A stretch of DNA of 35,145 nt from Brachionus koreanus (lineage: Eukaryota; Rotifera; Eurotatoria; Ploima; Brachionidae): the NCBI GenBank assembly GCA_016987375.1, contig PJRA01000361.1:308938-344082 (forward strand), read 5' to 3'. The position numbers and the translations under genes are program-made. Below, one piece after another: positions 30,723 through 35,145 of this stretch. The notes below the pieces were generated by a model that saw only the letters and a program-made list of their open reading frames with translations, ran no database searches and was not told the DNA's origin. The stretch's first letter is position 1. The number at the start of each line of letters is the position of its first letter.

Positions 30723-32465
30723 GAACTAACTTATTCAAAGTAAGCCCATATATGAAAAGTCGAATTAGAAGTTAGCTGGGTTTATGAAAATTAGTTCAAT
30801 TATTCAATTAGTTGATTTAATCTGTAATTAATTTACAGAGCTTATTGACTAATCTTAGTTTTTATTGTCACTTTAAGATAAGATTTTAAACTAATGCTAC
30901 ATTTTCAAAATAATATCAACAATTTCAATTAATTCATTTTTTCAAAAATTTATGTAACAAAGCCAAATCAAATTTATTTTCTAAATATAAAGATGCTATG
31001 AATTTAAAATTTTAAATCAATATTATTTGCATATATTAGAGAACATTTTTCAAATTTATTTTTCAACTTAATTTGAATTAAATAAGTCTAGTTTTTAAAC
31101 ATTTTTTTTTGGTTTTAGTTAAATATAACAAAAGCTTGGATTTTTTAAGACTAAAATTCTCAATATATTTACTACTAATGTTGTTTTCTTACTCTCATCC
31201 CTTTTACAACTATCAATTAAAAATATAAAAAAATTCGTTGTACACTGATCAATCTTTCCTTCAAAAACAACTCCTAAATAGTAAATTTTGCATCTAATTC
31301 TTATTCAAATTGAATTTCTATGTCATGAAGCTAAAATCTATTTAGACTAAATCCATTAATATTAATTTTAACTTAAGACATTTTTAAATTTGCTCTAGTA
31401 CAATTTGACTTACGTGAGCTATAAAATGTTTGGATAGGGACGCTTGACTTTTTCACTATAAGGTTAAACTATTATTTTTTTTATTTAAATTTCTGATTAA
31501 GTTGTTTCGATTATTGTTGTAGCATAAGTGAAACAATACCCTAAACGTTTTGGATACATGAGAATCAATAACATAAATAATTCAATTAAATAAAAAAAAC
31601 ATACGTCATTCTATTTTGATGATATTTATTTTTTAAATTTGAATTTATTTCTTAAAATTAAATCTTCATGTCAATTCGAAATTTTCAAAGAGAAACTATA
31701 TGACGAAAAAAAATGGCTTATAGTGATCTTCTTTTTCATAGCAGTGCACTATTTTAAAATAAAAATGATGATGATTATGAAACAAGAAATTTCTAGACTA
31801 CATGAGTATTTAAAAAATAATTTTAAAAAATCAATAAATTGATTCAAATTATTATTTTTTTTGTTCTGTATGATTAATTTCGAATTCTGTAAAATTTGGC
31901 CAACATTGTTTCTTATTTATTATAAGCTCTCTTATTGTTGAATTTAATACTTATCAATTGTGCTTTTCAGGTTATCAATTATTAAAAAAAAAAGATAATT
32001 TTAAGTAGTCAGTTTTTTTAGAACTAAAACTAAAATTTTAAAAATCAAAATTATATAAAAATCTACGATAAAGCCTTTTTATCTTATTGTAATATTTAGA
32101 AAAACAAAAGTTAAGTAGTTAAATTGTTTATTAGCATACAAATTCAATAGAGTCAACATTTTTTTATCTAACCATTCTCAGTTAACATTTTACTTTCTAA
32201 ATAAATCAAGTCAAGTTCGTTTATCTAAAATTAAGGTCTAATAATTGTGGTTATTTTTTTTTCTCTGTTTCTAGTGCACAAAAAGTGTACATACCCACGT
32301 CATTTATTTAAAAAAAAAAAACAAAAACAATTAATTTATTTAAAATTGCAACAGCATTGCTAAAATTGTAATTTAAAAGCGTGTGCTTATATTTTAATAG
32401 CAAATTTCAATTAACTTGAAGAGAAAAATTGGGTCGAATTTAAAATTTTCTTAATTTTTTTCTAG
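30723..32465. other. Upstream region of Shank, no other gene supported
   Basis: AT-rich. A 67-codon frame at 31639-31842 lacks an ATG start and has biased composition. The sequence TTAATTTTTTTCTAG ending at 32465 is a good splice acceptor, so the Shank 5' UTR may be spliced here with its promoter further left. Confidence 0.35.
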
Positions 32466-32480
32466 ATGGCATATTTTTAA
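32466..32480 (+). promoter_or_regulatory. Four-codon upstream ORF in front of Shank
   Basis: ATGGCATATTTTTAA lies 3 nt before the Shank start codon, in the same frame. Its stop proves that the Shank frame cannot extend further 5' through this exon. If transcribed, it could lower Shank translation by forcing reinitiation. Alternatively the ATG is cut into a longer upstream frame by splicing at 32465. Confidence 0.4.
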
Positions 32481-32483
32481 ACT

Positions 32484-34811
32484 ATGAATGAACTGACGGC
32501 CAAAATAACTAACATAAATCTAAATTTGCCAGACAAAAAAATGGAGTCAAAAAATGCGTCTTTATCGTCATCTTGTTCGTCGTCTTCCTATTCCATAAAG
32601 ACTTTGAACCAGCAAGAGCTCGACTCTGGCCAAACAAGCGCAGACACAATTTTTGTCCGCGTATCCATTAACGACCAGAATCTGCAAGTAAAACTTATCA
32701 ATGAAATTATCTCTTTTCTTTTTTAATTAGATCAATAGAAATTACTATGTACTTATTATTTATTAATTTTTTAGGAATTTTTATTTTCTTTATTTGAATT
32801 GATAATTCCCAAATACAAAAAAAAAAAGAAAAGAAAAAATTTTTTTATTGTCTATAAATTTTTTTAACAAAATAGAAAGTGATGAAATTCAAGTTGGACG
32901 ATGTGATATTTTCGGCCAAGCAACGAGTGTTGTCTACACTAGCCAAAGAGGTCAAAGACGGACTAAATTACGGCTTCTATTTGCCGCCATTTCAAGGTCG
33001 AGCTGGTAAATTCTTGGACGATTGTCGTAAATTAAGAGAGTATTCATTGAATGGCCCGATGGCCCATCTTGAATTCAAATACAAAAAACGTGTCTATAAA
33101 TTTGTTAAAATAAATCAAAAAGAACTAAAAGCGTTGAATGTAAAGCCAAATTTTAAGAAATTTATTGATTTGATTCGCACAAATCAAGCAGACAAAGTAA
33201 GCCGCTATTTGGACAAAGGTCTAGATCCGAATTTTCACACAGACCTCGGCGAAACGCCCTTGGCAATTGCAGTGGGCTTGGCCGAGCCAAAAAACATGAT
33301 CATGATTTTGTACAACGGAGGAGCTCATTTGGATTTTAGATCACGTGATTCGCTAACTCCAATGCATCGTGCGGCCATGATCGCAAACGACAAGGCGGTC
33401 AAGACGCTGCTTGAGCTGGGCGCATTCGCGGACGTCAGAGACCACAAAATGCTCACGCCTCTGTATTATGCCGTGCTCAATAGCAGCTCGATTCAAACAG
33501 TGGAAAATCTGCTATCGAACGGGTCCGTATTGGGCGTCAAGGACGACAACAATTGGCAAGAAATTCATCACGCATGCAAACTAGGCCTGTCGCATCATCT
33601 CGAGCATCTCATTTACTACGGATGCGACATTAACTCTAAAAATAATTCAGGCAATACACCGCTTCATGTTTGTGCTGTGCATAATCAAGAAAATTGTGCC
33701 AGGATCTTACTATTCCGAGGCTGTGCAAAAACAGACCGAAATTTGTCAAATCAAAGTGCATACGACTCAGCCATTCTGGCAGGTAATCAACTAATTGCCG
33801 ATTTAATACGAAATCACAAAGAAACCGAAACAGTTCCGATCAAAGAGAGGCCTTTTTACAATACAAAAAGAAGAAGCATTTACATTAGCACAGACACACA
33901 ATCGCACTATTCATCTATCAGTGCTTTGACACAAAACACCGAATGGACTAGTGATGCAGGAGCGAATGCGCAACAATTGTCACCCAAACAAGAGTCAGGA
34001 GCATCGTCGTCGTCTGGTTCTCGTTCGAGATCACTCTCGTCCGATGGCTCACACAATTACACCTATCCAAGAAAACGACTCTATCCATCAATACCAAATA
34101 GGACTTTTGTGTGCAAAAAGTCATTTAAGCCTGGCCATGTGGGAGAAATCGAGCTTAACAAGGGTGACATTGTTGAATTGCTAAGTGTTGGTGATAGCGG
34201 TTATTGGGAAGGTAGGCTAGCCAACGGCACAGAGGGCTGGTTCAAAGCTGAGTGTGTCGAAGAGTTGATTGTGTCCAAAGAATTGTCTTTGGCGGACACA
34301 GTTGTGGTCAAGCGAAAGACTCTGTTCGACTTGCTTATGACTAATTCGGAGCTTGACGCGCCAAGAACTGTTGTTTTGCAAAAAGGCAAAAAAGGCTTCG
34401 GTTTTGTACTCAGAGGCGCCAAAACAAGTGATGAAAAATTCGAGCCGACCATCGAATGTCCGGCCCTGCAGTTTCTAGAAAGTGTCGATAAGGACAGCAA
34501 TGCGGACCGAGCTGGCCTAAAGCCATTTGATTTTGTTCTCGAAATAAATGGAATTGATGTTAGTTGCAAAACTCATTTAGAATGTGTCAAATTAATCAAG
34601 AAAACTGGTGATACTCTAGCTCTTAAAGTGTACACATCAAAAAGCTTTACCTCCTCGAACCAAATATATCAAACATCTGAGGCTATTTATGCTCAAACAA
34701 TGTCAAAATCACACTCTTATTATGCAACATCGAGCATAGCGACTAGAAATTTTGCTGAAGAGCGACACGAATATTATGATGGATCAAAGTCTTTGCCTAA
34801 CAAGAAAAAAC
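32484..34811 (+). CDS. Shank (ProSAP) postsynaptic scaffold, 5' part, runs off the window
   Basis: Exon 1 is 32484-32687 and exon 2 is 32876-34811, joined in phase 0 across a 188-nt intron (gtaaaact...aaaatag). Exon 2 ends in a GTGAGT donor in phase 1 and the next exon is outside. The 713 residues seen show the Shank order. A Ser-rich lead (1-55) comes first. The SPN ubiquitin-like domain is at about 57-150 (TIFVRVSIND, FSAKQRVLSTL, PPFQGRAGKFLDD). Ankyrin repeats follow at about 158-382 (DKVSRYLDKGLDPNF, GETPLAIAV, NNSGNTPLHVCAVHNQENCA). The SH3 domain is at about 475-533 (GDSGYWEGRLANGTEGWFKAE). The PDZ domain is at about 564-656, with GFGFVLRGAK as its carboxylate-binding loop and DRAGLKPFDFVLEING. 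Shank links receptor complexes to actin in the synaptic density. The proline-rich part and SAM domain, usual for the family, would lie beyond 35145. Nearly all domains share one 1.9-kb exon. Confidence 0.96.
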
Positions 34812-35145
34812 GTGAGTTAAAAAAAAATTTTTTTTTTTTTTTCATGCAATATTTTTTAAAATAGGGAAAGCTTAAAAATAAAACCTTGAAAATTAAACGG
34901 AAAATATTTGCTTATTTTTAAACATTACAGTTTATAAAATTGAAAATTGTTAACTCTATTTTCTATTTGAGAAATGAATAGAACAAAAAAATTGAGTCAA
35001 AATTTTGTATTTTTTTAAAGCTATTTTCTAATAAAAATAATATTTATTGAGTAATGCCGCAAAAATAGTCCGTATAGCCGAGTGGTTTGTGTGTTAGTCA
35101 TGCAAGGAGGGTTAAAAACCCACTGAGGGTGGAAATATCTTCAAA
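34812..35145 (+). other. Shank intron (partial)
   Basis: Begins with the donor gtgagtta followed by a poly(A)/poly(T) tract. AT-rich. It contains the tRNA-like sequence at 35066-35140. The acceptor is outside the window. Confidence 0.65.
35066..35140 (+). repeat. tRNA-derived SINE head or tRNA pseudogene
   Basis: TAGTCCGTATAGCCGAGTGG contains an A-box-like TAGCCGAGTGG (35075-35085), as in Ser/Leu tRNAs. A B-box-like GGTTAAAAACC follows at 35110-35120, about 24 nt further on. Spacing fits an internal RNA polymerase III promoter, but the B box departs from GGTTCGAATCC and the arms do not fold as a full tRNA. It is probably the head of a SINE inserted in the Shank intron; the tail lies beyond the window. 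Confidence 0.5.

Noticed and set aside
31639..31842. 67-codon Lys/Phe/Ile-rich frame upstream of Shank
   Set aside because: It begins with TTG, not ATG, is compositionally biased, and has no acceptor or donor that would join it to Shank.
33951..34569. Extra frames (plus and minus) inside the Shank exon
   Set aside because: They are shadows of the long, domain-rich Shank reading frame.
35066..35140. Functional tRNA-Ser or tRNA-Leu gene
   Set aside because: The B box is diverged and I cannot fold complete acceptor and anticodon arms, so a SINE or pseudogene is more likely.

Overview
This window is nuclear DNA from an invertebrate animal. It is very AT-rich, with long A and T runs. The coding parts stand out by their higher GC and clean splice signals. 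Most introns I could place are 44 to about 55 nt. A Shank scaffold gene, a TASK-like two-pore potassium channel and a PP2A catalytic subunit together mean Metazoa. The tiny introns, strong AT bias, a membrane-anchored WD40-like glycoprotein and many decayed retroelement and DNA-transposon scraps are what I would expect of a monogonont rotifer such as Brachionus. That placement is inference, not proven here.

Layout. 0.3 kb (-): last exon of an unidentified gene running in from the left. 0.65-0.94 kb: a foldback element with two 98-nt arms. 1.9-2.45 kb (+): a two-exon secreted eight-cysteine protein. 3.4-5.5 kb: mariner remnant and two non-LTR retrotransposon remnants inserted tail to tail. 6.3-7.5 kb (+): intronless TASK-like K2P channel. 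7.6-10.1 kb: graveyard of mariner, non-LTR, SWIM-domain and Tc1-like fragments. 10.8-13.2 kb (-): membrane-anchored WD40-like glycoprotein of 769 aa. 13.8-14.7 kb: a SWIM zinc-finger (MULE-like) element with inverted 8-mer arrays, next to a retrotransposon 3' end. 16.6-17.8 kb (+): five-exon acyl-protein thioesterase with a candidate N-terminal extension. 18.6-19.6 kb (-): complete PP2A catalytic subunit, 309 aa. 22.8-23.3 kb (+): mucin-like type I membrane protein. 23.9-25.4 kb: mariner, reverse transcriptase and coiled-coil remnants. 25.4-32.4 kb: mostly unassigned, with a piggyBac-type MITE and a few possible orphan exons. 32.5 kb to the right edge (+): 5' part of Shank (SPN, ankyrin, SH3, PDZ), continuing beyond the window. 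A tRNA-derived SINE-like sequence lies at the edge, in a Shank intron.

The host genes are not an operon or pathway; they lie on both strands, with kilobases of decayed repeats between them. K2P, PP2A and Shank are ordinary conserved signalling genes. I see no self-contained new system. The points most worth checking are the K2P selectivity filter (Leu in place of Thr before IGYG) with its C-terminal 14-3-3-type motif, the possible N-myristoylated thioesterase isoform, the WD40-like propeller that seems to sit outside the cytosol, and the inverted duplication of a retro-end plus SWIM module.
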